A DNA stretch of 64,000 nucleotides from NCBI GenBank assembly GCA_963921825.1, contig OY997588.1, forward strand, positions 53,390,803-53,454,802. The letters run 5' to 3'. The notes beneath the pieces were generated by a model. It searched no databases, was not told the DNA's origin, and saw only the letters and a program-made list of their open reading frames with translations. Source of the DNA: Erodium maritimum. Taxonomy: Eukaryota > Streptophyta > Magnoliopsida > Geraniales > Geraniaceae. The translations under genes were made by a program, and so were the position numbers. This document shows positions 10,957 to 29,182 of this stretch, piece after piece (the stretch's first letter is position 1; every line of letters begins with the position of its first letter).

Positions 10957-12638
10957 GTTAATATTCAGGTACGAATCACCAAAAATTTTACGAAATACGA
11001 ATCCATCTCGGCCTTAGAATCGCATGTAATCGCATAATGCAAGACTATTTTTTTCACCAAGTTTATTATTTTGATCCTTCCCGTTTCGTTTCAACTCCGA
11101 TTTAATTTTTTCTTGCGCCAATTTTTTTCTATTTTCAAGATCTATCTATCCAGTAGCATATTCAATATGTTTTGAAGCAAGAAAAGACATGTACAAGCAA
11201 AAATACAATTTGTAAACCAGACATTAATATATGTGTTTGCAACTGCATTTGTATGTGTAAGCTAATCGTAATATATGTTTTTGTATATATGTTTTTGCAA
11301 CTGCATGTTTTGTAATTTTCAGTTGTATGTGTATGTTAAACTTAATATATGTTTATGCAATTTTCAATGTATGTTCTTTCCATTTTCATTTGTATGTGTA
11401 AGCCAACCTTAATGCGTGTTGTTTCAGTTGTATGTGTACGCTAAACTTAATGTATGTTCTTCCTACTTTCATTTGTATGTGTACGATGAACTTAATGTAT
11501 GTATATACCATTTTCATCTGTATGTGTAAACTAACCTTAATGTATGTGTTCGCAACTGCATTTGTATGTGTAAGCTCATCTTAATGTATGCTTTGTACGT
11601 GTAAGCTAATAAATTAATATTAGCTTACACATACATTAAGATTAGCTTATTCATACAAATGCAGTTGCAAACACATACATTAATGCACGGTTAACAATTT
11701 GTGTTTTTCTTGTACGTGCTTTTTTTTGCTTCAAAACATATTCAATATGCTACTTGATAGATAGGTCTTGAAAAAAGAAAAATTTGGCACAAGGAAAAAT
11801 TAAATCAGAGTTGAAACGAAGCGGAAAAGATCAAAATAATAAACTTGGTGAAAAAAAATAAACCACACGAAATCGCAGCCCTTGGGCGGGTTTTTTTCAC
11901 CAAGTTTATTATTCTGATTTTCCCGCTTCGTGTCGACTCCGATTTAATTTTTTCTTGCGACAATATTTTTCTTTTTCCAAGACCTATCTATCAAGTAGCA
12001 TATTGAATATGTTTTGAAGTAAGAAAGAACATATACAAGCAAAAACACAATTTGTAAACCATACATTAATGTATGTGTTTGCAACTGCATTTGTATGTGT
12101 AAGCTAATTGTAATGTATGTTTTGTATGTATGTTTTTGCATCTACATGTTTTTGTAATTTTCAGTTGTATGTGTACGCTAAACTTAGTGTATGTTTGTAC
12201 AATTTTAATTTGTATATGTTCTTACTATTTTCATTTGTATGTGTACGTTGAACTTAATGTATGTATTTATCATTTTCATCTGTATGCGTAAGCTAACCTT
12301 AATGTATGTGTTCACAACTGCATTTGTATGAATAAGCTAATCTTAATATATGTTTTGTGTGCACGGTTTACAATTTGTGTTTTTGTTTGTACATGGTTTT
12401 TCTTGCTTCAAAACATATTCAATATGCTACGTGATAGATAGGTCTTAAAAAAAGAAAAAATTTGGCGCAAGAAATAATTAAATCGGAGTTGAAACGAAAC
12501 GGGAAAGATAAAAATAATAAACTTGGTGAAAAAAAATAAACCAAACGAAATCGCAGCCCTTGGATATTCTGCGATTCTAAAGTTGTGATTAATTCGTATT
12601 TCGTATCAAAGGATGAGTTCGTACCTGAAAGCCCCCCT
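10957..12638. repeat. Large foldback element containing two consecutive hairpin units
   Basis: The outer termini are inverted: TATTCAGGTACGAATC...ACGAAATACGAAT on the left mirrors ATTCGTATTTCGTATC...GTTCGTACCTGAAAG on the right. Inside are two similar units in tandem (about 11048-11859 and 11891-12536). Each begins TTTCACCAAGTTTATTATT and ends with its reverse complement AATAATAAACTTGGTGAAA, so each is itself a hairpin. The first unit carries many TTTGTATGTGTAAGCTAA/CCTTAATGTATG-type minisatellite copies. No open frame of note is present. Confidence 0.8.
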
Positions 12639-12702
12639 ATATATATATGTATATATATTGAAGAGAAGGAATATGTAGCCTTAAATTGATTGCAATGTGA
12701 TA

Positions 12703-13210
12703 TTTTTTTTGATAGGCGATGAAATTATTATAACAAGAACCCAATGTGGATTCCTGAAGAAAAAAAATACCTCAAAAGGTTACACCAAACAACCTAAGCC
12801 AAAAGAGAACAACTTAACCAACAAAACACCAAAAAGTCAAATTAACCCTCTGCAGGCAACCTACGACGTCTGAACATAAGGCACAACCCAGGGGCCGCAT
12901 TCCACTACTTGAAAGACACATTCTGCACCAGATCATCTGGCAGGGAGACAATGCTGAAAACCTAGCAAGATGCACTCTGATTCACTATCAATGATAGTCT
13001 TCCCCTTATTTGAGATGAAATCTGATTTTGCAAAACAAGGTTAGTGTTTATAATCAAAGGCTCACCCTTTTTCCCAAAAGTGGTATTGTTGGTGATGGAT
13101 AAAGTGTCCATCAAAGCCGTAAGAGTACCCATTACACCCTTACCATATGTGCCTGTTATTATGAAGGATACTTGCACATTTATTCCGATTATTGGTTTTT
13201 GAGCCATGAC
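12703..13210 (-). mobile_element. Possible LINE 3' end fragment, minus strand
   Basis: A T8 run at 12703-12710 followed by GATAGGCGATGAAATTATTA is, on the reverse strand, a plant L1 tail (...CGCCTATC plus A-tract). It resembles the tail of the LINE ending at 22269 (GCCTATCAAAAAAAA). The adjoining 81-codon minus-strand frame (12962-13207) has no domain that can be recognised. The upstream limit is a guess. Confidence 0.4.
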
Positions 13211-14463
13211 AAGACCACATTGTTGACCTTATGCATTGATTAGCTTTACGTATGATCACGACACCCATGATTGTTTTCTTCTATAAAAAATTTCTATCTT
13301 TATTTCAATTATTATCTTTCCCTATTTGTCACCTACATCGCATGAACATTTACTTTTACGTGTTCATTGCTTGAACCATTTGTTTATTTTAGAAAAGTGT
13401 ATTTAGTGACGTTTATACTTTTTTTTTGTTTTGTTTTACCGTTTTGGTAGATCTTATCATCCGTTGGCCCGAATTCTCCCTAGTGTCCGATCAGTATTTA
13501 CCGTTATCTATATTTCTTGAACAATCGTGTACGGAAGCACGTTAAAAGAGGGTATGAAAAAAACCAGTCTTCAAGTGGAAATGTCTGTTGTGCTGATTTT
13601 GTTCATTATTGATATGACTTGTTTGGTGTTCTGGTACTTTTTTGTAGAATTTATTCTGGATTCGAACCGGGTTGTTGTTTCGTTTGTTGCTTCAGTGGAT
13701 AAGAGCTCTAGGAACCCTGTATGTTGCCCCCTTTATACCTCTGCTCACTGTCCTAGGGTAAGATTCTTCTTTGATTGACTTCTACACTAGTGAGTATATT
13801 ACTGAGTCTATGGACACTTTCAACGCGTTTATGGGCGTCACTTATCGAGGGACCGCTCTCAAGACTTGATGAAATCTTGAGTCACACCTATTACATGTTT
13901 TCTTCTTTGTCTGTTTTTTCTTTTCCAATAAATTATTTTTAATACATTTCACTTCTTTTTGATGAAGAAAGTAAAAAGTAAGAGATATTTTTATAATACA
14001 ATAAAAAATAACATAGTTTTGATATAACTTAAAGATTAAAAAGTTTGTCTTTGAACATACTTAACCAGTAACAAACCATCGATGGAAATTTCAATTGAAT
14101 AAATGATTAGTTATACCTAGGTATACCTAATTATACCTGTTTGTATCAAATTATAAATTTGTTTGGCCATTAACTTCATTTTCCATAAGTTTTCTTGCGT
14201 AATACCCGATTTTCATATCTCTACCTTATCCTTTTGTAGTAAAGTGAAATTTTTCACAGTTTATGGTATCTTCTAGACGAAATTAATAATAAGATGTATT
14301 TAGATGAAAATAAAGGATAGTTTTTATTTTTAAACGAGCGACGAGGAATGTGCATTAATCATGTGAACCAAACCTTACACAAGTATAATTAAAAACCCTA
14401 GGCTCCAGAATATGTCCCGGTCTCCCGTAGGTGACCTAGCGCTCTTGCACCCGTAGAATAAGT
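13211..14463. other. AT-rich stretch without recognisable genes
   Basis: The only sizeable open frame (13527-13778, plus) has no recognised motif and no codon or splice context that supports a gene. A small cluster of TTATACCT motifs lies near 14110-14145. Confidence 0.4.
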
Positions 14464-16330
14464 CTATTTTTTCTTAGACAATCAAGAAAATTCCAACGTC
14501 CTAACCTTAAAGTAACCAAACAAACAAAGCAATAAACAAGTCCAAAAACAGAATAAAAAATGTAGCAAATAAAGACAATCAAATAATTGGGGTGCTTCCT
14601 TGCTCTTCCGAGGCCAGTCAGATAGGTCCAGCCTCGGTCGTGGGGGGTAGGCCATCAAACATCTACACCCCATTCTCGACCCTCCTCATGGCTCTGTGCA
14701 GGGTTGTTTGGAAACCCTCGCTTATTGAAAGTCGTCCTCCTCCTCATCAAGTAGTTGATGGGTGGTGTTAGGGACACCCGATAGGTCAAATTTCCTCTTT
14801 ATTTGGCAAGTAAGTGTGTAGTATTGACCCGTCTTGCCCCTCCCCTTTCTCTTCAAGGCATTTGATCCTTTGGGGGCCTAACCCACCTTTGGTGCTCCTG
14901 AGTATCTTTCTACTTTCCAGGTCGGAAAGCGGTTCTAGCCTACCCTTGTAGGTGCTTCATAGGAGGTGGTGGTGACTGTGCACTACTCCCGCTGATGTAG
15001 CTATAGTTTCCCTCATATGCATCCCATCCATCTTCCATGTCCTCATTAACCATATCATAGGTTTTTATAATCTCGCATGTCTTGTCTAATGATCCAGGAT
15101 ACACCTACTGAACTCTTAGAGCATCCCTTAAGGATTCTCCTTAGCCAAATCACAGGTTTTCGAGGCAGACTCCCTCTCCCCGAGAGGTGCTTGGAAACCC
15201 AGCGGTGGGAGAAAAATCCTCCCACCCCTCGGTTTGTATCTCTCGTTCTCTAGGGTAAGGGATATGAGCTTCTCTTTAACCGGGGGAACCCGTTGTGCCC
15301 GGGGCTCCCCATTTCGTCCTAAGCAACTGCTCCGGGTTGAACCTCATCGGGACTCAAAGGGAGTCATTATAACTAGCCTCGTCCCATACTACTCTCATAA
15401 TATTCATCCGGCAGGATCAGATCCGATGGTTAAGTCTCCTACATCGGACACAAAATCTCGGGAGCCATTCATATTGAAGACCGATATTTATAGGCTCTAT
15501 GTGACTCGAGACTCGGAGATAAATTCTTTGACGCAGTGTCCTATCAACATCCATGCTAACTCGGAAACAGAGATAATCATCCCACCTGTGAAGTACCTGT
15601 AAGGGTGTGGAAGGTACCTCGGTGCCTAGGGCATTGGCCAAAATAATTCGGACATGGGAAATCCTTGCATCTCTTGAGACGTTGAACGCCCTCACCCTAT
15701 CTCCATGAATCGTAAGGGGATCGTGCTTGGTTGCAGAGGTACCAGAATTAGTGGATATATGCTAAACCCCATGGGGCCCTATGACAAATGTTCTAAATCG
15801 CCAGCTAGGGGTCTTTAGATTGCAACCTACGTATGCCACAATTCGGTCGACCAACGAGTGTCGATACTGACTATACGGCACAACCAAGATGGCTTCAAGC
15901 GGGACAACCACCACAATATCCTCAACGTCCGGATCTACATCGATGGAAAAAGCCCCAAGATGGGCATGTATCTCCTCAATAATCCCCAAGACCGAGGAAA
16001 TGATCGAGAGTTGTTGTCTTGACCTGAAAATGGTACGGGGTAGCACTAGTGGGTGGTAGAGTAGTGCTTGGGGGAGCCTGAGTTGGGGCTAAGCCGAGGT
16101 TGACTCAGTGGCGAGTTGTAGATCCTACGACGTCGTCGAGAGGGGACCTTGCGGAGGGGAAGGCCCGCTAGCGACCATAGCCGATAACCCTGTGGTGCAA
16201 GCTTTCCGTAAAAAAATCGTAGCGGAGGAGATCCTATTGCCTATGACGACATGAGACAAAGAGGACATGATAGAGCTTTTCATGGTGACGGGGAAGGCTG
16301 GGTAGCGGCGACAACACAACAACAAAGAGG
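14464..16330 (-). pseudogene. ORF1-only LINE relic (DUF4283/zinc-knuckle type)
   Basis: Read on the minus strand from about 16325 the frames give MKSSIMSSLSHVV, then RIVAYVGCNLKTPSWRFRTF, then LCFRVSMDVDRTLRQRIYLR and YEWLPRFCVRCRRLNH. This is the order of the DUF4283-like region and the CCHC_4 zinc-knuckle region of plant L1-type ORF1 proteins, broken by stops and frameshifts. The sequence then runs into a non-coding tail ending in an A-tract near 14464 (T-run on the plus strand). No endonuclease or reverse transcriptase lies between. ORF1 proteins of this type bind the element's RNA. This copy cannot encode an intact protein. Confidence 0.6.
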
Positions 16331-16634
16331 TAGAGGTAATTAAAGGTCTCTAGACTAATTAACCTTTTGTGTAATTTAGTAATTAAAGGTCATAAAAAAT
16401 GGGAGAGAGTAATGCTACGTCGCCGGCCACGATAATTTTTGGTGGTACGGTCGTGACTCTGTCGTACAGCAGTGTGGTGATTGAAGGAGGGAAGATCGCT
16501 TTTCCTTGTGCGACTGATTTTTTTTTTCCAGTTGCAGGGATTCAAGGCGTTTTGCTCGGGAGAGGGTTCGCGTTTCAAATTTTGATCGCGCAAAAGGGAA
16601 GGTGATAGCGGATGCGATTTGAGAGAAGGGCTTT

Positions 16635-18080
16635 GTGTTAGATCGAGCAAATGGGAAGCAGAATACTTCCGCGTGTGGAGGGAAGGTTTCTGATCCCATC
16701 GATTCTCAGTTTAGCAAATTGTTCATTTTCAATTTGTCGTTTGGAATTGATGATGTATGGTTGAAGGATTATTGTAACTGTGCTGGGGAAGTGGTGAAAG
16801 CAAATGTGGTGTGTAGACGTAATTTAAAGGGAATTTTTTTCGGATTCATGTATGCGAAATCCATGTTGGCTGTTGAGCAAATTATTGCTAAGTGTCATGG
16901 CTCTATTGCAACAGGCCATCGTTTGTTGGTAGCCCATGATTTGAAGAACAATGTGTTGGCTGGGAATAAAGCCATTAACAGACATATGGAAAAGAGGTAG
17001 GTTGGTGTGAAAGGAAATGTGACTGCTAAACCACATTTTGCTGCCAAAACATGCTGTGTGGGTTCAGTAGTCGCTTCAAACAAGCTTTTGGCAGAATCTG
17101 GTTTGCTGGTCGTGGCAAGGAATGATAGCTCGGTTAGTAACATTTAGGATTCTATTAGCAGAGAGGGTGTAAGGGACATTGAAATTCGTGGTTTTGGCAA
17201 CTGGGTTTTTCTTGTTTCGTGTCCGTATTCTGAGTATGCAGCCTCCATGAAGGACGAGGGTGTGGGCTAGCTGAAGAAGTGGTTTGATTTGGTGTCGGGA
17301 GATGCGAACATCCATTTGAAACCTGAACGCTTTTGTTGGTTCGAAGTGTTGGGATTGCCTTTTCATGGATGGTCGACCAATAATATCAGTTTATTAGCAG
17401 GCTCGACTGGGTAGGTGATCAGTGTTATGGATACGGAGGATGCATGAGAATCCTTTGGGAGAGCTTTTGTACTAGTTCATTGCAATTTGGTGGAGCCAAG
17501 CGCAATGGAGGTGGTGCTGAGTTTGGGGGATGTGGTGTTTCGGGTTGTTCTGAATCCAGTAGCATCAAGAGAAGTCACCTTTCGCGTCGAGAATAAGGCA
17601 TGTTCAAGTTCTTCTTCAGACGGATTGGCTTCTGTAGATTGCTCGTTGGGGAGAGTAGCAGAAGGAGCCGCTGTCGATCGTGGGGATGATGCAGATGCTG
17701 AACTTGACCGAACACCAAGCCCATTAAGCAAGGAGGGCCTTGGGCCTGAAAGTACTCATTTTTCATGTTTATTCGATGATAGTGAAAAGGGTGGTTTGGG
17801 AGAGGAGGACTCTGTTTTACACTTGTTGCAGGAGACGTCTCCCTCGCATACTGGTTTCTCTTATTTGCGCAATCAGCAGTGTGCTGCTGTGTAGGTGGAT
17901 ACGGGTGAGAAGCAAAGTTTGGGTGCTGAAGTTCTATCGGTAGGGGAGGTTTGTGTTCCGATTCCTCCACAACCCAAGAGAGGGCGTGTTCGGCCAAAGA
18001 AGAAGGGCCAACCGAGAAAGGTAGTGTCACCCACAGTCTTTTATCAAACCAGAGCAAAATCATTGTCTGCGGGGTACTAG
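16635..18080 (+). pseudogene. LINE ORF1 relic with RRM domain
   Basis: The frame at 16635-17000 reads KLFIFNLSFGIDDVWLKDYC, then GIFFGFMYAKSMLAVEQIIA. This has the RNP2- and RNP1-like strands of an RRM, as found in ORF1 of many plant L1 elements. Reading continues through frames interrupted by in-frame stops (near 17000, 17268 and 17413) to an acidic, serine-rich stretch (17487-17894). It ends in a basic GRVRPKKKGQPRK segment (about 17985-18015). The family role is RNA binding in the LINE ribonucleoprotein. No intact product is possible. Confidence 0.65.
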
Positions 18081-18340
18081 AGGTAATTCAGGCAGTTTCA
18101 TTATGGATATTGCGAAAAAATTGAAGGACGGATCAGGTGATTGGAGTTATTGTAAAAAGGTCGGGAAGAAGGCCATTGATCTTGGTCCTTTGGTTCGTGA
18201 GCAGTTCGATTGTTTAGATATTGAAGTACCCCAATGTGCCCTGTTCACAAAGGAAGTCGGGGACAGTGAAGAAGAGAACCCCTCTGAGCCGAATTCAGGT
18301 AAAACTTTAATCCCTGTTTCGGCTTTTATTAAAATAGCGA

Positions 18341-21300
18341 TTGGGGATGAGGTGCCTCACGTGGAACGTGAGAGGTATGCAATCCGAAGTTAAACGGAAT
18401 AACATTAAAAAGTTGGTTGTTTCAAATTGTGTGGATTTGATGATGTTGCAAGAAACAAAGTTAGGCATGTTTAACTCAAGTATTCTTCGTAGTTGTGGTT
18501 TTGGTATTGATTGGGGTTGTGATTGGGTCCCTGCGGTTGGGACAGCTGGTGGAGTTTTGTTGGCTTGGAAATTATCAGTTTTTGCAAAGACGAATGTTAT
18601 TTTTTAGCACAATGTGGTTTGTTGGAATGGTGTGATTAATTGCTCGCAGATACTAATTAGTTTTGTAAATGTGTATGCCCCCAGTTCCGTGAGTGACCGT
18701 TGTACTCTTTGGTCTACTTTGTTTGGTTTGCGTGGGCAGTTGCATCATGTTTTGGTTGTGGGTGGAGATTTCAATTATGTGGTTTCAGTTGATGAGAGGC
18801 GTGGTAGCATTTTTAACAGAGTTGATGGTTTGGCCTTTTCTAGTTTTATTGAGGATATGGGTCTTTTGGATTTACCTCTTACTGGATCCAAATTCACCTG
18901 GTATGATACAGGTTTAAAGGCCTCCCGTCTTGACAGGTTTCTGGTTTCCCCTGAAGTTTTTACAAAGGTTGGTGTGTTGGTGCAGCGGGGTCTTCAGAGG
19001 GGAGTTTCTGATCATAGACCGGTGCTGCTCGGTTTGGAAGGTGTGGATTGGGGACCTAAGCCGGTGAGATTTATTAACGCTTGAATCAACCATAGATCCT
19101 TTTTGCCTATTGTTAGGATGCTATGGGAGTAATATTCTTTTGTTGGAGATCCTGGTTTTGTTTTATGGTCCAAGCTGAAGTGCTTGAGGCGAGATTTGCA
19201 GGTTTGGAATAATGAGGTGTTTGGTAGGGTGGAGACTGAAGTTGCGAGCCTCACAATTGAATTAGAGAAGTGCGACCTAATCCAGGATGATAGGAGATTG
19301 ACTGGAGTGGAACGTGAATGAAGGGCCTTTTGTCGGGCTCAATTATTACAAAAGAGCCGGTGGTTAGCAAAGTTGTGGTGTCAGAAGGCTAGATTCCGTT
19401 GGTTTAAAGGGGGAGATCGTTGTACTAGATTTTTTCATCGTATTGCAAATTACAGGCAGTACAGAACAGAATCTCTCGTATCCGTGTGGGGCATAATGTA
19501 ATGTTTACTCCATCAGAGGTTAAGAAAGTTGTAGTGTCTCACTTTTCTTCCCGGTTTCAAGTTGATCCAGAGGTAGTAGTGGGCTTACCTGATCTACCGT
19601 TTCTGCATTTATCTAGGACTCAGGCGGAATGGTTGGAATCTGTTTTTGAGGAGGAGGAGGTTTTCAGGGCTGTTAAGAGTTGTGGGGGAGAGAAGGCTTC
19701 GGGGCTGGATGGTTTCTCCATGAGATTGTATCAGACGTGTTGGAAGGTAGTTGGAGGTGACGTGTGCCATTTTTTGTCAGCCTTTCAGTCGTCTGGTAAA
19801 TTGTGTAAGGGAATCAACTCATCCTTTTTTACGTTAATTCCTAAATTCAATGTTGTGGAAGGTTTTGATGATTTTCGTCCTATTAGTCTGATCTCTAGCC
19901 CTTATACATTTTGGCTAAAGTGTTAGCGAATCGCCTCAAAAAGGTGTTGCCAGGTTTGATTAGTGATAACCAGAGTGGTTTTGTTGCGGGGAGGCAACTT
20001 GTGGATGATGTGCTAATAGCTTCGGAGTTAATTCATGAGCTGAAGCGTTCGAAGGAGGAAGTGGTTTTGTTAAAACTTGATTTTGAGAAAGCTTACGACA
20101 AAGTCCATTGGGGGTTTATAGATAAGGTGTTGAGCGAGATGGGTTTCAGATTTTGATGGAGGGGGTGGATGCAGGGGTGCTTTAGAGCACATTTGTCTAT
20201 TTTAATTAATGGATCCCCGAGTGGTGATTTCCCTATTTCTAATGGTATAAGGCAAGGTTGTCCGCTGTCTTCTTTTCTTTTTTTGATATCAGCGGAGGGA
20301 CTTCACCAAATGTTGGAGGAAGGGAAGAGGAATGGTTATTTCAGAGGGGTGGAGGTAGGGTTGGTCGGCCTATCTGTTTCTCACTTGCAGTTCGCTGATA
20401 ATACCCTGTTATTTACTAAGGGTGATCTGGAGGGATTGGCTTATGTGAAGGACATTTTGGAAGGTTTTTCAGAAGGTGTCAGATTTGAAGATCAATTTTT
20501 GTAAGTCTACTGCGATTGTGCTTAATGAGGTTTCTTGCTCGGAGGAGGTGGTAGCCTGGGTTTTGGGATGCCAGGTTGGTTTCCTACCGATGAAATATCT
20601 TGATTTTTGGTTGGGGGCTAACCCGAGAAGAATTGCTTCGTGGGATCCTATTGTGGAAAAGTTTAAGAAGGCGTTGGGTTTATGGAAGCTAAAAGGTTTA
20701 AATATGGCAGGTCATATTGTGTTAGTGAAATCAACTTTGTCTGCTCTTCCCTTATTTTACATGTCTCTTATGTGAGTTCCAAAGAAGGTTATTGTAGTTC
20801 TGGAGGCCTAACAGAGACGTTTTTTGTGGACTAATCCTTTTACACAGAAGATGTTTTGCAGGTTAGGTGGAGTTGGGTGTGTACACCGAAGGAGGAAGGA
20901 GGTCTTGGCATTAGGTGTTTGGAGGCCATGAATGTGAGTTTTCTAGCAAAATGGTGGTGGTGGTTTGCTAGTGAGGTTGATTATCTTTGGAAGAAAGTGA
21001 TTTGTGCTTTATTTGGGTAGGAAGTGAAGGATTAGGATTTGTTGAAACTTGAAAAACCTGGTTCGTCTTTTATGGTGAGTCCTATTATGGCTTTGGCTTC
21101 TGGTCATTCTTTGAAAGATTTGTTTGGGAACTAGGGTGTACATTAAAGGGTAGGGAATGGTGTTCGTATCTCGTTTTGGGATGATTTTTGGGTTCGCACA
21201 ACCCCTTTGTATATCCATTTCCCTGCTTTGTATGCAACTTCACCAGCCAAGTTTGAGAAGGTGGCTTATTTTTGGGTTCGTGGAGTGTGGAGGTTGGGGT

Positions 21301-22025
21301 TTTTGCGTGATGTGGAACCGGTGGAAGAAGCCGAGGCCATGGCGTTGGTGAGGTTGTTGGATGACATGTTGGTGAGGCCGGATGTGGAGGATTCCTTGAT
21401 TTGGGAGAAGCACTCTAAAGGTTTCTCGGTTGCAATTACATACAAATTTTTATCAAGGTCGGTCGGGGTTAATCTTAATTTGGAGTGAGCTTCAGTTTTA
21501 TGGGTCAAACATGTTCCACCAAAATTCAGCGTCTTTGTTTGGTTGGCTGCTCATAATGCTCTACCTACTTTGGAGTATTTGGAGAGTAGGGGTGTATAGA
21601 TCTCCATAAATCGCATGTTGTGCCCTTTCTGTAAGTGCGATTTTGAATTTGTTAATCATTTACTGTTGCATTGCTTATATGCGTGGGAGATTTGGCGTGA
21701 GTTGTTTAGATGGTGGAGAGTGGTTGATCCCATGCCGGAATGTGTAGGTGGAGTTCTGTTGTGGTGGAAAGGGTTAGGTTCAAGAAGTTGGTGGTCTTGT
21801 TGGGTGCGGGTTGGGTATGTGGCGTTGTGGCACATTTGGTTGGTTACAAATGGTGTTATTTTTAATCAGGTGATGGAGTGGGTGGGAAGTGTGGTGACGA
21901 ATATTAAAGGCAATTCTTTTGGTATTTGTCTGAATTCTGGGATCTTTCGTCAATGGGTGACTTTTGAGGATTGGTCCAGGGATCCAAAGTGGTGCTTGAG
22001 TCCGGGAAGAAAGAGGGCATGGTAG
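18341..22025 (+). pseudogene. LINE ORF2 relic: endonuclease, reverse transcriptase, zf-RVT
   Basis: The endonuclease motifs CLTWNVRGM, MLQETKL, VVGGDFNYV and SDHRPVLL appear in order at 18341-19060. Reverse transcriptase motifs follow: FDDFRPISLIS, SGFVAGRQLVDDVLIAS, LKLDFEKAYDKVHW, SNGIRQGCPLSS and QFADNTLLF. The last departs from the normal catalytic FADD by its final residue. The zf-RVT part appears as WVRGVWRLGFLRDV and MLCPFCKCDFEFVNHLLLHC (21615-21675). Stops and frameshifts at about 18607, 19082, 19926, 20154, 20504 and 20775 break the frame. In an active LINE this protein nicks DNA and primes reverse transcription. This copy is dead. Confidence 0.9.
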
Positions 22026-22269
22026 ATGGGATGTTTAAGGAAGAATGGTGTGGTGTGGTTTGGTGATCCTTTGGTTTTTGTTTTGGTATTGATGCTGTTT
22101 TGGTGCTGGTTGTGTGAGTGTGGTTGTGGGGTTGGTTTTGTTCTGTTTTTGAGCTTTTGTAACTGTTTTGGTCTATGAATTGGTTCTTTATTTGAGGATC
22201 GTTCTTTCGCGTCGTTTCATCCCCTTATAAAACGATTGCTTAATAATATCTTTAGCCTATCAAAAAAAA

Positions 22270-27955
<5,686 letters not shown>

Positions 27956-28740
27956 TTTCGCATTCCGATCCAAAAAAAGAGAATGAGGGTAGGATCGCGT
28001 TTGTTGTGTAGGCATTTTATACTTGGTTGGTTGATCCCATCCTCTCCCTGTGTACAAGGTTGCTGCTTCCCAAGTGACCTCGCATAGTATCTATTTTCAG
28101 AATGTAGCTTTCTTGCTTGTGAACGATAGACAGAAATTGATGGACTGGACTCCAAATCTTGTCATGAAGCGAGATTTATCAACTTAGACTATCTAATTGT
28201 ACTTCATCTTAACCGGAAATTCCCTGATATGTTGTCTAATTTAATCATATTCTTGCCCTTAAAATTGTTTCCCTGGTAACAGCAATGGAAGTGACACCGG
28301 TCATCATTGTTGATACATAGGAACCGTGACAAGTTCTGTCTTCAATGGTTGAGAACAGGTATGAAATGGAGTGCGGTTTCGTCCTCTTATTCCTACTAAT
28401 TTCTGCAATTGAAACAGTTGATATGAAAATGCAATCCGCACGCTCGTCTAATGTTCACCAGCAGTCGGTTTTCCAGTCCGGAGAATAGATTGATTATAAT
28501 ATATAGTAAATTTAAAAAAGATCATCAAAATTATATAACGAGCAATAAAATTACATGAGAGATAGTCGATAAAGGCATAAACACAATATCAAACGAGAAG
28601 AAAGAACGAATTTGTAATTAGCAATAACCCCTATTTTCTAGCCTACAAGACGAAATGTAAAGAGCCCACGGTACAATATGTCTAATCTTATGTACACTAA
28701 ACACAATGTTTCACTTATAAAGTTATAATCAAGATATAAA
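27956..28740 (+). other. MSI1 3' untranslated and intergenic stretch
   Basis: Sequence after the MSI1 stop has no credible gene. The transcript end cannot be fixed. AATAAA-like motifs occur, for example near 28544. Short minus-strand frames here overlap the last MSI1 exon and are shadows. Confidence 0.5.
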
Positions 28741-29182
28741 AAGGATATGTATACAAATACCTATCCTAAACTTGTAGCGTTTAACTGATATCTACCCTAA
28801 AGTTTTTTTTTAACTGATACCTACTCAGATGTTTAGTTATTTAACTGATACCTACCATAAAATTTTTTTTAACCGATACCTACTCAGATGTTTAGCTAAA
28901 ATGACGAAAATACCCTCAACTACATTTCAGTAAGTATTTAAAAAATATATATTTAAAAAATCACTTTTGATAGGTATATATATGTACTTATTAAATCACT
29001 TCAGTTTTATTTTAAAAAAAGTTATTTAAAAAATCACTAGGGCATTTTCATCATTTTAGTTGTCTGCTTGGGCTATCAGTAAATAACTAAACATCTGAGT
29101 AGGTATCAGTTACAAAAAAAAACTTTAGAGTATGTATCAGTTAAACGCTACAAGTTTGGGGTAGGTATTTGTAGTGTACCCT
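28741..29182. repeat. Foldback MITE between MSI1 and the COX23-like gene
   Basis: The left arm (about 28742-28860: ACAAATACCTATCCTAAACT, then TGTAGCGTTTAACTGATA) is the reverse complement of the right arm (about 29055-29181: TATCAGTTAAACGCTACAAG, then GGGTAGGTATTTGT). Within each arm the ACTGATACCTACTCAGATGT unit is present. It is non-coding and lies in the intergenic space of two convergent genes. Confidence 0.85.

Larger units (their letters stand above)
16390..22269 (+). mobile_element. Degenerate L1-type LINE ending beside MSI1
   Basis: The element contains an RRM-bearing ORF1 relic (about 16635-18080), then an ORF2 relic with endonuclease, reverse transcriptase and C-terminal zf-RVT regions. 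It ends in a 3' tail reading GCCTATC plus an A-tract at 22262-22269. The 5' limit is set by where similarity to an ORF1 leader becomes plausible. No flanking target duplication was found by eye, so the exact 5' end is uncertain. Multiple stops and frameshifts make it inactive. Confidence 0.85.

Noticed and set aside
12962..13207. 81-codon minus-strand frame with TYGKGVMGTLTALMD, considered as a dirigent-like fragment
   Set aside because: The resemblance is weak and limited to a few residues, there is no signal peptide or full domain, and it sits next to a LINE-like tail.
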